Assembly (NCBI GenBank): GCA_036186865.1
Contig: AP025053.1
Span: forward strand, 9,208,328-9,272,327
DNA length: 64,000 nt
Direction: 5' to 3'
From: Eustoma russellianum
Lineage: Eukaryota > Streptophyta > Magnoliopsida > Gentianales > Gentianaceae
Of this stretch, positions 45,582 through 57,820 are shown piece by piece; the stretch's first letter is position 1; every line of letters begins with the position of its first letter. The notes below the pieces were generated by a model. The model saw only the letters and a list, made by a program, of their open reading frames with translations. It searched no databases and had not been told where the DNA came from. Position numbers and translations under genes: made by a program.

Positions 45582-48113
45582 GGAGCTCGGGTGTTTAGCA
45601 AAGTGGACCTGAGATCGGGATATTTTCAATTGAAGATAAGAACTGAGGATATTCCTAAGACGGCATTCAGGACAAGATATGGACATTACGAATTCCTCGT
45701 AATGCCTTTTGGATTGACCAACGCCCCTGCAGCGTTTATGGATCTCATGAATCGGGTGTTTCGGGACCAATTGGACAAATATGTGGTAGTTTTTATTGAC
45801 GATATCCTGATTTATTCACCCGATGAGGAAACTCATATAGTTCACCTGAGGGAAATACTTGGTATTCTCCGAAAACATCAGCTCTATGCAAAATTCAGTA
45901 AATGCGAGTTTTGGTTGCATAGTGTGTCATTTCTGGGCCATGTTATCACTGAAAACGGGATTTCGGTTGATCCCAGAAAGATTGAAGCAATTACTGAGTG
46001 GCCAAGGCCGACCAATGTCACGGAAGTACGGAGTTTTCTCGGACTTGCCGGTTATTACCGCAAGTTTGTGGAAGGATTTTCAAGAATTGCTATGCCACTC
46101 ACTAGACTAACTCAGAAGAAGACGAAATTTTTATGGAGTGAGGATTGTGAAAGTAGCTTTTCTGAGCTAAAGTCAAGGTTGACATCCGCACCCGTTTTGG
46201 CTCAACCCAACTCAGGAGAACCATTCGTGATCTACAGTGATGCTTCCAAGAATGGATTGGGTTGTGTTCTTATGCAGAATGGACGAGTGATTGCATATGC
46301 ATCTCGCCAGCTTAAGCCGTTTGAGCGGAATTATCCAGTACATGACCTTGAGCTTGCAGCAGTCGTGTTTGCCCTAAAAATTTGGCGACATTATCTGTAT
46401 GGTGAGAGGTGTGAAATCTTCACGGATCATAAAAGCCTGAAATATCTCTTCACTCAAAAGGAGCTTAATATGCGCCAACGACGATGGCTTGAGTTGATCA
46501 AGGATTATGACATCTCTATTCAGTATCACCCAGGTAAAGCGAATAAGGTTGCTGATGCTTTGAGTCGTAAGACGAGTCATCCCCGTCAACCACCTCTACA
46601 GCGTGATATGGAAGAGTTCGGTCTAGAGGAAGTAGATTCGATTTCCAATGTGCTTGCAAAGTTAGTCATGGTTCCTTCTTTGATCGATAGAATTAAGGAG
46701 ACTCAAGTTAAGGATGATGCGTTAATGAAAGTTAAGAGCAAGGTGAAGGAGGAATCATCTGACGATTTTGAAATCCGTTCTGACGGCAGCTTGTGGTTTA
46801 GAGGCCGATTGTGTGTACCTAAGGACGACGTGATAAGGAGTGAAGTACTTCAGGAAGCCCATAATTCTCACTTGTCTATCCACCCAGGAGCAAATAAGAT
46901 GTATCATGACTTGAAGCAAAAGTTCTGGTGGCCAGGAATGAAAAAGCAGATAGCCGAGTTTGTTGAGAAGTGTCTTGTATGTCAGAAAGTCAAGGCAGAA
47001 CATCAAAGGCCAGCTGGATTATTGCAACCACTTGAAGTACCCGAATGGAAGTGGGATCACATCGCTATGGATTTTGTGACAGATCTACCTAAGTCAAGAA
47101 GTGGGTATGATACTATTTGGGTTGTTGTGGACCGCCTGACAAAGAGTGCTCATTTCCTGCCAATGTCGATTAGAGCACCCATGGAAAAATTGGCTTCGAT
47201 GTATGTGGATCAGATTGTATGTTTGCATGGGGTTCCTATGAGCATAGTTTGCGACCGAGACCCTCGCTTCACCTCTAGATTTTGGACGGCATTCCAGAAA
47301 GCGATGGGTACGGAAGTTCGCATGAGTTCGGCTTTCCATCCCCAGACCGACGGTCAATCAGAAAGAACAATACAAACATTGGAAGACATGTTGCGTGCCT
47401 GTGTGTTGGACTTTGGTGGTAGCTGGGACAAGAGTTTGAAGTTGGTAGAGTTTTCATACAACAACAGCTACCACAGATCAATTGGGATGGCTCCTTATGA
47501 AGCCCTTTATGGAAGAAAATGCCGATCGCCATTGTATTGGGACGAGATTGGAGATAAGATTTTCACAGGACCTGACTTGGTGGAGCAAACCAAAGAAAGG
47601 GTTATGATCGTAAGACAGAGATTGAAGGCAGCGCAGGACCGAAGCAAGGCGTGGGCCGACGTGAGGCGTCGACCACTTGAGTTTCAAGTAGGGGATAAGG
47701 TATTCTTGAAGGTATCACCCTCGAAAGGAGTAAAGCGGTTCGGAATGAAAGGAAAGCTCAGTCCTAGATTTGTTGGACCATTTGAGATCTTGGAAAGAAT
47801 TGGAGAGGTTGCCTACAGACTTGCACTACCACCGTCGTTGTCTCAATTACACGACGTGTTTCATATATCTCAATTGCGTAAGTATGTGTACGATTCGAGC
47901 CATATTATGGATGAACCACCCTTGAGGGTTGAAGCTGACATATCATATGTTGAGGAACCCGAAAGGATAATTGGTAGAGAGGTGAAGGCATTGAGAAATA
48001 AGTCTATTCCTATGGTCAAGGTGCAATGGAAGAACCATACAGTTGACGAGGCCACTTGGGAGTTAGAGGAAGGCATGAAGCAAAAGTACCCACATCTCTT
48101 TGACAATTCATAA
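45582..48113 (+). CDS. pol: Tekay Pol exon 3: RT, RNase H, integrase, chromodomain
   Basis: 843 codons with no lesion seen. The RT core has FIDDILIYS (catalytic DD at 45798-45803). RNase H runs from VIYSDASKNGLG to GKANKVADALS. The integrase zinc finger is HNSHLSIHPG...CLVCQ. The integrase core has catalytic D (47070-47072), D (47253-47255) and E (47361-47363), the last two 36 codons apart as expected for D,D35E. A GPFEIL segment follows, then a C-terminal chromodomain (about 47955-48105, VKVQWKNHTVDEATWE), which in chromoviruses directs integration to heterochromatin. It ends 22 bases before the polypurine tract. Confidence 0.93.
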   Translation, partial: GARVFSKVDLRSGYFQLKIRTEDIPKTAFRTRYGHYEFLVMPFGLTNAPAAFMDLMNRVFRDQLDKYVVVFIDDILIYSPDEETHIVHLREILGILRKHQLYAKFSKCEFWLHSVSFLGHVITENGISVDPRKIEAITEWPRPTNVTEVRSFLGLAGYYRKFVEGFSRIAMPLTRLTQKKTKFLWSEDCESSFSELKSRLTSAPVLAQPNSGEPFVIYSDASKNGLGCVLMQNGRVIAYASRQLKPFERNYPVHDLELAAVVFALKIWRHYLYGERCEIFTDHKSLKYLFTQKELNMRQRRWLELIKDYDISIQYHPGKANKVADALSRKTSHPRQPPLQRDMEEFGLEEVDSISNVLAKLVMVPSLIDRIKETQVKDDALMKVKSKVKEESSDDFEIRSDGSLWFRGRLCVPKDDVIRSEVLQEAHNSHLSIHPGANKMYHDLKQKFWWPGMKKQIAEFVEKCLVCQKVKAEHQRPAGLLQPLEVPEWKWDHIAMDFVTDLPKSRSGYDTIWVVVDRLTKSAHFLPMSIRAPMEKLASMYVDQIVCLHGVPMSIVCDRDPRFTSRFWTAFQKAMGTEVRMSSAFHPQTDGQSERTIQTLEDMLRACVLDFGGSWDKSLKLVEFSYNNSYHRSIGMAPYEALYGRKCRSPLYWDEIGDKIFTGPDLVEQTKERVMIVRQRLKAAQDRSKAWADVRRRPLEFQVGDKVFLKVSPSKGVKRFGMKGKLSPRFVGPFEILERIGEVAYRLALPPSLSQLHDVFHISQLRKYVYDSSHIMDEPPLRVEADISYVEEPERIIGREVKALRNKSIPMVKVQWKNHTVDEATWELEEGMKQKYPHLFDNS

Positions 48114-48115
48114 GT

Positions 48116-48131
48116 TTCGGGGACGAAACTT
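48116..48131 (+). other. TTTCGGGGACGAAACT box upstream of the Tekay PPT
   Basis: Imperfect palindrome TTTCGGGGACGAAACT right after the pol stop. Near-identical boxes stand before the PPT of both array internal regions (11766, 16462) and of the defective relative (63610). Confidence 0.6.
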
Positions 48132-48135
48132 CATT

Positions 48136-48149
48136 GAAGGGGGGAAGGA
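48136..48149 (+). other. Tekay polypurine tract
   Basis: GAAGGGGGGAAGGA directly before the TGTTGTACC of the 3' LTR; it is the plus-strand primer site. Confidence 0.88.
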
Positions 48150-51100
48150 TGTTGTACCCACATGATCATGTAAGTGAAAAACTATGGATATGAGACGGAA
48201 TGAAAACGGAAATTTCTTTTAGCGCATGTTACTTAAGTTCTTTTAAGTCTCTTTACTTAATTCTTATTAAGGTGATACCAAGCCCAAATTAAATAAGGGA
48301 AACTTCAAGAGAGTAGCACATGAGAGATAGGGTTACATGGGCCATACATATTAACATATATGTGTGCACGTGTATGTGTGATATGTATGCATACATATGC
48401 TAATTCTAGAATACAATAAAATAGGTGAAACAATATATTACATGAACTAAAGTTACAAGAAATACCAATTGGCCAAGAAGCCTAAATTCGGCCTATACAT
48501 GGAGACTCTAGGAATTTCTAGCCAATTTTATTGGTTAAGATAATAAGATAAGTAATTACTAGACAAAGAATAAATAGAAATAAAAATGATACATGCACTT
48601 AAGGAACTAGTTAAGACACCTCAATTAAGGAAAAAGTAGTATGGTTGAGGTCATAAAGACCCCAACCAAGGCCGACACCTTCTTGTCTATGCATGGAGGA
48701 ATTTTAAATGTTTACCATGATTACTATTCTCTAACCAAGGTTGATGTAACCATGGTGAACTAAAGTAACCTTGGTTAAAACAAAAAGTAACTATGGTTGA
48801 GCAAAGTAACCAAGATTAAGTTAGATTAACCTTGGTTAAGCTACAAGGAAGCCCTAATCTCCCCAAATCCCTCCAAAAAACCGTCCCCCTAAGCCTCCAA
48901 AACATGATTCAACTCAACTCATTCTAGAAGCATCTCTTTCATATTGCAAGACCAAAAACACTTAGCAAAATCTCCATTCCCTCATCAAGAAATTTCGGTC
49001 CTACCATCTTGAGGGCTAGGACTTCAAGTTCACTTCAAGACCTCAAGGAGACATCTAGGTAAGTGTTGTTCCTAATCTTCTTAAGAGAATTCTCATTTTT
49101 ATGAGAATGAAACTCACATGCATTCTCTTGTTTTATGCTAAAACCGTGGGTTCAAGGTGGAAATAGGGGAAAGCTATCAACTTTCTTAGGAGGAGATACA
49201 TTGAGGTGCTTGAACCTCCATTTCAAGATTATTTGGTAAGATGCTCTAACTTTAAAGATGACCTAGTTCCTCCATTTGAATAAAGAACTAACCTTTTCAC
49301 TTCACTCCCTCAAAACCGTGTACTCAAGGTGAAAAAGGGTGAAGGATCTCACCACATCTCACTTCCTAACCAAACAAAGGCAAAAGCTTTAGTGGAAGAG
49401 GCAAGTATACTTTAATTCCTTGTAATATATGTGAAAATGTGCATGCATGAATGTCTAGAAGACTAGGTTATGACTTTAGTGAAAATATGTCTAAGTTGCT
49501 ACTCTTTATGTTTTGAAATTGTTAAATTAGGGGACTGTTTTGTGGGAGAATGAATAGCTCATGTGAATGACTTTTGCATGTTAAAGAGGAGACTTGAAAT
49601 TGTATAGGAGAGTCTTATTAAGTCTATTGAATGGTCATTAACTTGGACTATAGGCTAAAGAACAAAAATTAGGGAAGAAAAGATGTTTCTATGCATGTTG
49701 ACTGAAAACAGAATTCTGGACAGATTGTATGCCTAATTGATGGACATAGTTAAGGACCTTGTAACCGTTGGATTGAGCTTATTTTTGGTGTGGTCATAGC
49801 TTATTATGTCTAGTTTATTGTGGCTTTGGAATTTCTGGAAAATCATTTGTGGATTGGTCAGAAATAAAATTTTAGTACCAGTGGGTCAAAACAGTTTCTG
49901 GACGTACCACTTTAGGAAGAAAAATTATTTAAGTATCTTAAACATCTTGGATTGACCTGAAATTTTTACAGGAAGTACGTAAGACATAGAGCTAAGTTTC
50001 CATGTAAAGAAATTGATCTTCTCTATTGATCTTGATGGTAAACTATTGAGGGGAAGTTGGTGTAATATTCTGGAAAAACAGGACAGATTGACCCTATGTG
50101 CTTATATGAATTGTATCATACTTATTTTGACTTGTTTTGGTGAATGGGTATCTGAATATTATTCGTAGAGGAAACAGGGAAGATTTCCAGGTACTAAGTG
50201 AGCCCCATAATGAGTCTATGGAAAGAGACGAGGTAAGGAATGGAGTCAAGGGTACCGCAGAATTTCTGTTGCACCCATGTTGGGAGTTAATTTTTATAGA
50301 GGCACTTACACTTGTCAAGAGTTCATGAAATTTGTACAGAATATAGTCAAGATCATATGGTGCATGTCCATGTTTTTAATTTCTGGAAAATGGGCTCAAA
50401 AGATTGATTTTAAGGCCGGACCATACAGGACATATTGCTGAATTTTTCCAGCTCATGCAGAAAGTTGTGTGTGATATCACAAGTGTCTTATATCATGTTG
50501 CATCTCATGCATTTGCATTGGCATGCTCATATGTTTCACGCCCATGATTTTGGTGATGTTTTACATAAAGTTTTGAAAGAATTCCGTCCCTTCTGGCCAG
50601 CTTAACCCGCCACAGATCCGGGGTGAACTGATCTGAAGATTATAAGAACCGACCCAGGCCCGGTATAATAGGTCTGAAGATGATCATGATTATAAGAACC
50701 GATCCAGACCCGGTATAATAGGTCTGACGAGCCATAAGAACCGTACAGGTCCGGTATAATAGACCTGAACGTGAACATGTTATAAGAACCGAGTCATGCC
50801 CGGTATAATAGGCTGACACTCCTTCTCGTTTTATGATGATTACGATTTGAAAGAAAGAAAGAAAGAACAAGTATTTTATGAGCATGTTTTTCATTGAAAT
50901 CTCATTGCATTCACATTTTCATACACAGTATGCATGACGTTCATTCATGAAAATAAGAAGTTAACTATAGTACGTAGCATCTAAATTAAGTGATGACATT
51001 CAGACTTTGACTCAGTGTTGAGATGACTTTAAGTATGATGTTCCGAAAAGGTGTTGTCAGGTATGATTTAACTTAAGGATTTGGGGTTTGATTCTTGTAT

Positions 51101-51576
51101 GCCATTTTCTCTTTATTGCATGGAGTTATTGTATACTTGCTGGCGAGTTGTCGCTCACCCATTTATTTTTCCCCAGAGCCAGGAAAGGAAGTCGAGTGGA
51201 TTGAGGATGAGCCCCGAGTGCCATACCCTTAGGCTATTGACGCCGCTGATAAGGAAATGAAGAAGGAAATTTTTGATGAACCTTCGGGATGTATGGGACA
51301 TAGCTATTTCTGTTTCTCCTTCGGGTTATGTTGGTCTAATTTCATGGACTAGTTACTATCGGATCAGTTTGTATAATTTTGCTATGTATTCGCGATTTGA
51401 CGCTTTCGGATTAAGGTTCAAATTCTGCCGTATTTTATCAACCTGTTAAGATCGCGACTTGGTAATTCATGTTTGTTCATGGATTTTACGAGTTAAGTAT
51501 CGACGCTTTGTATTTTTCCAGAAGGGAAAGTACGGCAGGCGCACCGTACGAGGGTAGCCGAGTACGGGGCGCTACA
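48150..51576 (+). repeat. Tekay 3' LTR
   Basis: 3,427 bp, same length as the 5' LTR. Mismatches seen include those near 48306, 48689, 49790, 50575, 50622, 51478, 51520 and 51537. The hairpin array recurs at 50613-50816. Followed by target duplicate ATTAG. Confidence 0.93.
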
Positions 51577-52689
51577 ATTAGTCACCAATAAAGACCAAAT
51601 TTCGGCCAACATACATTACACACATGCTGAAATTTTCAGCATGTGTGATATTTAAAAATATCACCTTATTTGTTTCCATATAACATTCAAAACACTTCCA
51701 TACTATCTTCCAATTAATCCATATTTTCAAGATAGCAAAATATCCTTCATTAAGTGACAAAATTCGGCCAGCCTAGACTACACATGCTGAATTTTCAGCA
51801 TGTGTCACAAATGTGACAAAGTTTGAAATATTACCTTTTGTAGTTCCTTTCTTTATGTCACAAACATTGTATCCTTCATTCTTGTCCAATCAAGATGCCA
51901 ACGAAGCTCCACATATGCTCCAATATAGCTGGTTTAGGCGTGTGACATGAAGATACATGTGCTGAATTTTATTTTTGCAAACTTTGTAAAATAGTGCACA
52001 TTTAATCATACACACATGGTATATTCCAATCAGCCCTTAATTTATTTTTCTAGAACACTTTAAAATGTATGAGGTATGTAAAAAGTGTCTAGATACATGT
52101 TATATGCCATGCCAAAAATGTTCCATGTGTCGTTACGTAGAAAACCGAATTTTCGACGTTTATTGATTACCCAATTTTTTTCTAATTAAATTCCAACTTT
52201 TTGCACATGTTATATATATTATGTTACACATAATATATATAAATTAAACTTTAATATTCAGCACTTAGGCTGATCTTAAAGTGGCGCCCAAAACATGTGT
52301 CAAAATTGAAATTGGAATCTCCACAATTTGGCCTTAATTGAGGGTGATTTGTGTGTGCCAACATGGAATGATTTTATGGCTGTATATACCATGTGAGCCA
52401 CGAAATTTGTGGCCATTTTTGAAGTGTAGGGGCTGAGCATCTATTTATGGCAAGTACATGACACGTTGGCGAAGTTTCGGTATTCGCCCGATACGACAAT
52501 TTTTGGTTTAAAACCTTTTAACGTGTCGTAATAAGTTTGTCATCACCATGACTTATATCATATGATATAAGACCTAAATATACTCATAAATCTGAGTTAA
52601 ATGTAGTGGTGTGATGTTAACATACGTAATATATAACGTGTTGGTAGTATGTTGGAATATATGTGTATGTGCCTTTTTCAAAAAAAATC

Positions 52690-52692
<3 letters not shown>

Positions 52693-52727
<35 letters not shown>
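52693..52727. repeat. (TA)n microsatellite in the SIRE-B LTR
   Basis: About 17 TA units just before TCAGATT (minus sense). Short TA runs lie at the same LTR position in other copies (near 1145, 4205, 30960 and 34400). Confidence 0.9.
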
Positions 52728-52729
<2 letters not shown>

Positions 52730-53091
52730 AATGGCGTGTGGAGAGGAGAGGTGGAGGACTTTCCTTTCTTCAACTTGTTGCCTTTGTGCCTTTTCCAAAT
52801 ATGGTTTCCTTTAATGAACTACTTAGTTTAATTAACTAAGTACTTCACTTAATGAACTAGTTTAGTTCATTAATGGTGGCACCTGAAAATAGTTCAAACA
52901 CAACAAATGCTTGCCATTTGATGTAAGCTTTAAAGCTTCATGGCTCGTTAGTACGACAACATTATATATGAACTATATAAGGCAAGTTTTATGCAACAAC
53001 GTGTCATGTCATGAAATATGTCATGCATTTCTTTAATACACGTTATTTAAATCATGCATTTTGAAATCACTCAAACCCCTTTTTCTCCACA

Positions 53092-53311
53092 ATCTCCCCC
53101 TTTTGATGATTTTCAAAATAACCTACATTCATGATTTAAATCTTATCACTCCCCCTTCAATCGTGCATAAATTCAAATTTTGAATTTCAAATTTCAAATT
53201 CGTTCCCCCTTGATTTATGCAATCAGTTTCTCTCTCCCCCTTAAATCATGCATTCTCTCCCCCTTTATTTTGGAAAGTCAATCAAAAATGCATGTAAATA
53301 TGGAAAGATAA
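53092..53311 (-). other. SIRE-B 3' UTR with five polypurine tracts
   Basis: On the minus strand AAGGGGGAG-like tracts lie at 53255-53269, 53232-53242, 53203-53211 (AAGGGGGAA), 53148-53157 and 53093-53104, the last ending next to the LTR. No env-like ORF is present between pol and the LTR. Confidence 0.75.
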
Positions 53312-56300
53312 TCAAATCAAATCAGCAGAAATCATGCCTAATTTAGAACGAAGATTTTTGTATATGGCTTGATTTAAAGCTTTAGTGAAGATATCTGCTA
53401 CTTGTGCCTCTGTGCGTACGTCATCTATGACAATGTCACCATTATTTACGTGATCACGAAGAAAGTGATAGCGTACTTCTATATGCTTGGCCTTAGAGTG
53501 TAGCACGGGGTTCTTAGATAGGTTAATTGCACTCATACTATCACAATATATAGGAATTTTATTTACGGTAATTCCAAAGTCCAAAAGTTGTTGTTTTATC
53601 CATAGTAATTGTGTGCAACAAAGACTAAGTGCCATGTACTCAGCTTCAGTAGTGGATAAAGCTACGCTTGCTTGCTTTTTGGAAAACCATAAAATAAGGG
53701 AGTTTCCTATAAATTGGCAAGTGCCACTCGTGCTTTTTCTATCTATTTTACATCCATCATAATCAGCATCAGTGTAGGCATGCAAATTAAAGTCACAGTC
53801 TTTATCGTATCAAATGCCTAAGATGGGTGTATGCTTAATATATCGAAATATTCTTTTCACGGCATTATAGTGAGACACCTTAGATTGACTTTGAAAACGT
53901 GCACACATACATGCATTGAACATGATATCAGGCCTCCTAGAAGTAAGATATAGCAAAGAGCCAATCATAGATCTATATAAGGCATTATCAAAATCCTTAC
54001 CATGTTCATCTTTTTCTAATTTAGTAGTGACACTCATAGGGGTGGGGGAATGGTTTTAAATTCTAAAAATTGAACTTTTTAATCATATCATTTATATATT
54101 TAGCTTGGGTTATGTGGATGTCTTTACTTGTTTGTTTAATCTGCAAGCCAAGAAAGTAGTTCAATTCGCCAACCATAGACATTTCAAATTCGGATTTCAT
54201 GCAATTTTCAAAATCTTCAACAAGTTGATGAGAAGTGGAGCCAAAAATGATGTCGTCAACATAAATTTGAATAATAAGTAAATCCGATTTATCTTGTTTT
54301 AAAAATAATGTACTATCCATAGTTCCTCTTTTAAAACCATTTTCTAATAGGAAAGTAGCAAAACGATCATACCATGCTCTAGGTGCTTGCTTTAGTCCGT
54401 ATAGTGCCTTCTTTAGTTTGTACACGTGATCGGGATGTTTCAAGTCTTCAAAACCGGGTGGTTGTTTCACGTATACCTCTTCTTGTATAAATCCATTTAA
54501 GAATGCACTTTTCACGTCCATTTGATAAAGTTTCAAATCTTTCATGCAAGCAATGGCATGTAAAAGTCGTATAGCTTCTAAACGTGCTACGGGTGCAAAT
54601 GTTTCATCATAATCAATTCCTTCTTCTTGATTATATCCTTGTGCTGCAAGTCTAGCTTTATTTCTAACAACTTTTCCTTCTTCATTCATTTTATTTCTAA
54701 ACACCCACTTTGTGGCTATTATGGTCTTATCTTGTGGTCGTGGCAGTCAATCCCATACGTCATTTCTAACAAATCGATTAAGTTCATCATGCATAGCATC
54801 AATCCAAGAAGAATCACTCAAAGCATCATGCACATTTTTTGGTTCGAGTTCAGAAATCATGGCATGAAATTGATTTATTTCATCCGGATTTATTCTTCTA
54901 CGCGGTCGCACACCGTGAGTGATATCGCCTATAATGAGATCACGTTGGTGATCTCTATGCCATCTTGGTTGATTATTTTCTACGTTCTCATGCATTTCTA
55001 AGTGATCATGCATTTCTAGTGTATCATGCATATCATGCATATCAAACGTGCCATCATCATCATTCAACACGAGTTTCAATTCAAAATCATCATCATATTC
55101 TTTATCTTTATCAATCTCTCCAAATTCATTAAATTTCACATGAATAGATTCTAGAATTTGTCTAGTGAGAGGATCATAACACCTATATGCTTTTGAATTC
55201 ACAGAATACCCAACAAAGATGCATTCAATTGATTTAGATTCTAATTTATCTAAATTGTCTTTTGTATTTAAAACAAAGCATTTGCATCCAAACACACGAA
55301 AATAGTCAATTTTAGGCATGCGATCATTTAGTATCTCATAAGGCGTCTTATTTATTTTCTTTTTAATGGACAAGCGATTTACTATGTAGCATGGACAGTT
55401 TACGGCTTCCGCCCACAAAAATCTAGACAATTTATTCTCACACAAAATAGTTCTAGCAATTTCTTGTAATGTTCTATTTTTCTTTCTACTACTCCATTTA
55501 ATTGTGGAGTTCTAGGTGGCGAAAACTCATGTTTAATTCCTTTTTCTTCGCAAAATGAAATCATTTCCTTGTTTTTAAATTCACCACCTCTATCGCTTCT
55601 TATCCTTTTCACATTGACACCATATTGATTTTCAAGTTGTTTTATTAGTTTAGCAATTTCAATAGCACTATTATCCTTATGTGCAAGAAACAAAGTCCAA
55701 GTATAACGAGAAAAGTCATCAACAATCACACAAGCATAGTGACGTCCACCAAGACTCGTAGTGCGACTAGGACCAAACAAGTCAATGTGTAATAATTCTA
55801 AAACTCTAGTCGTGCTTATTTCATTCTTAGGTTTAAGTGACTCGCATGTTTGTTTGCCTTTAATGCTAGATTCATACAACTGAAAGTTGTCTAAATCAAG
55901 TGTAGGCAATCCTCATATTAGGTTCTTTTGTTGGAGTTTTTCTAGTGTAGAAATGCCCATATATCCTAAACGTCTATGCCACAAATTTACGTTAGGTTCA
56001 TTTGACATGAAATACTTAACCTTAGCATCTAACGTATCATCCATAGAAAGCGTAAAGGTGTTTCCTTCCCGTTTTCCTTTTAAGATCGTTTCTCCATTTT
56101 TATTTACTATATTGCAACATGGATGAGTAAAACACACGTCGAAACCATTATCAATAAATTGTGAAATGCTAAGAAGATTATAAGATAAGTTGCTTACCAA
56201 AAAGACGTTCGAGATTTGAAGGGCGCTTGGGTTTCCAATTGTACCTTTTCTGATGATCTTGCCTTCATTGTTGTCTCCAAAGGTCATGGATCTGCCTTTT

Positions 56301-56413
56301 GTGACCTTCTTTAATTTCGTGAATAGGCTCTGGTCACCCGTCATGTGCCTCGAGCAACCACTGTCAAGGAACCATTTGATTGATGTATCTTTTGATGTGT
56401 GGGTTCCCTGCAA
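53312..56413 (-). pseudogene. SIRE-B pol: protease, integrase, RT, RNase H
   Basis: Copia Pol in order on the minus strand. Protease has DSGCSRHMTG (near 56340-56370). GAG-pre-integrase has LWHRRLGY (near 55980). Integrase (55909-54750) has HIDLFGP, RSDRGGEF and NGVVERK. RT (54704-54063) has DVKSAFLNG and YVDDIIFGS. RNase H (53785-53312) has YTDADYDGC and STTEAEYMAL. Lesions: TGA at 55913 and 53810, TGA at 54747, frameshifts near 55450 and near 54050. The domain set and order are those of SIRE/Maximus-like elements. The enzyme cannot be made from this copy. Confidence 0.88.
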
Positions 56414-56464
56414 TGTACGAGAATGATTTAGGTACCCTTTTAATTTTGGGTCCTTGCGAGTTAG

Positions 56465-57820
56465 TTATTCACCTCTTGGTAAAAGTATCTTTCGGTACCC
56501 ATACTTGGGTGATCCTTCTCGGTCTAGCCAATGACAAGAATGTAGATGAAGGTGCAATGTAGTAGACATGTGGTGAGTGCACTTTGGGCCTTTGGCCAAG
56601 AACTCCTTTATACGCATTATATGTAGGACGTTTTTGATATGTCCTTGTGTTAGTGTGCGTAGTGCGTGATCTAGATGGATGAAATGAATGTCGCGTATCA
56701 TCACCTGTTTCCTCTCATATCTATATGGCACAAAATTGTATTTCTCATGAGATGAATAAGAAGTATGTCGGGATGAGGGGAGAGGGGATCTTTGCATCAT
56801 CTTAGACGCCGTATTTGGTTTTGGAGTGTCTACTTTCTTAGACACTACAAACTTGGTTGGTTTAATGGATACTTCATTTGTTTCAATGTAACCGAATCCC
56901 GTTTTATCGCTATCATGCTTTTGTGATAAAATAATACGATCTAGCATGTTAGATCCCGTATCAAACTGTTTCATCATTTTCTCTAAGTCTGTATTCCTTG
57001 ATTTCAAATTTGAAATCTCGGATTTCATTTCATTATTTTGCGTGGTCAATGATGAGATCTCTGTCTTTAATGCATTAATGATGCATGACGACTCTTCTTT
57101 TGAATCGTTCAATTGAGCGACAAGATTCTCGTTAAAAGATTCTAACAGCTTCTTGTCTTCAATTAATCGCTTATTTTCTTTCGTGAGAGTCTTAGTGAAT
57201 TTATGCAATTCTAAGTACTGACTAAAAAAATCATCATAAGAAGGCTCAGAGCTAGAATCAGAGTCAGATGATACCTCGTTTGATGCTATGGACACAAAGC
57301 ATACTTGTGCAGTCTACTCTTCTGTTTCAGTCTCGGAATCCGAAGTATCACTCCAAGTGGAGGCTTTGAGAGCTCGTTTCCTTTGCTTAGGTTCTGAGAC
57401 GAGTCTATTCTTGTTCCGATCCTTGTCAGGGTATTTGTTTGTTTGCTTGTCCTTATTAGGGCAGCCATATGATAGATGTCCAAGTTTACCGCATTCATAA
57501 CACTTAACATCCTTGTCGTTTGTCTTGTTCTTATTTCTTTTAGTCGAAGTAGCCTTAGTTTTGTTTCTAAACGACTTTCTCATGAATTTTCTCAAGTCTT
57601 TAGCCAATAAAATTAAGTCATCGTTATCTGATTCAGAATCACTATCTTCTACGTGATCGGAAGAAGTAGAGACATATACATTTGATTTAAATGCAATAGC
57701 CTTACCTTGTTTTGATGATTCCGATTTCCGTATGGTGAGTTTGTTCTCATAAACCTTAAGTGATCCAATTAATTCTTCAATCTTAATTGACTTAGTTTCT
57801 TTGTTTTCTTGTATTGCTGT
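56465..57820 (-). pseudogene. SIRE-B gag, 3' part
   Basis: The frame runs from the insertion point at 57820 through a basic linker, zinc knuckle CYECGKLGHLSYGC (57510-57465), an acidic Ser-rich segment and a long coiled-coil region (about 57230-56980), to 56465. A nonsense TAG lies at 57314-57316, where the SIRE-C copy has a Glu codon. A frame change occurs near the gag-protease boundary. The UBN2-like N-terminal domain is beyond the window, on the far side of the element that starts at 57821. Confidence 0.85.

Larger units (their letters stand above)
39648..51576 (+). mobile_element. Full-length Ty3/gypsy chromovirus, Tekay/Del type
   Basis: 11,929 bp with two LTRs of exactly 3,427 bp (39648-43074 and 48150-51576), a perfect 5-bp target duplication ATTAG (39643-39647 and 51577-51581), a tRNA-Met primer site, gag, protease, RT, RNase H, integrase, a C-terminal chromodomain and a polypurine tract. 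RT before integrase marks Ty3. The chromodomain plus multi-kilobase LTRs point to the Tekay/Del clade. I found about eight LTR mismatches by eye (>99.7% identity), so insertion was recent. It is the only element here that might still move, subject to the gag lesion noted separately. Confidence 0.92.
38115..53091 (-). repeat. SIRE-B 3' LTR, split by the Tekay element
   Basis: 38115-39647 plus 51582-53091 make 3,043 bp, within 2 bp of the SIRE-A LTRs. Read on the minus strand it begins TGTGGAGAAAAAGG (53091) and ends TCCTACA (38115). Palindromes at 39515-39538, 51619-51647 and 51781-51804. A (TA)n run at 52693-52727. No gene. Confidence 0.85.
38115..57820 (-). mobile_element. SIRE-B: reversed Ty1/copia SIRE/Maximus-type element, decayed
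   Basis: Minus-strand element from a gag interrupted at 57820 to a 3' LTR ending at 38115. Order on the minus strand: gag, protease, integrase, RT, RNase H, short 3' UTR, LTR, i.e. copia order. It interrupts the SIRE-C gag on the left. Its own LTR is split by the Tekay element (39648-51576), and its gag by the defective Tekay relative (57821 onward). The 5' LTR lies outside the window. Coding is broken by at least four nonsense codons and three frameshifts. Confidence 0.85.
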
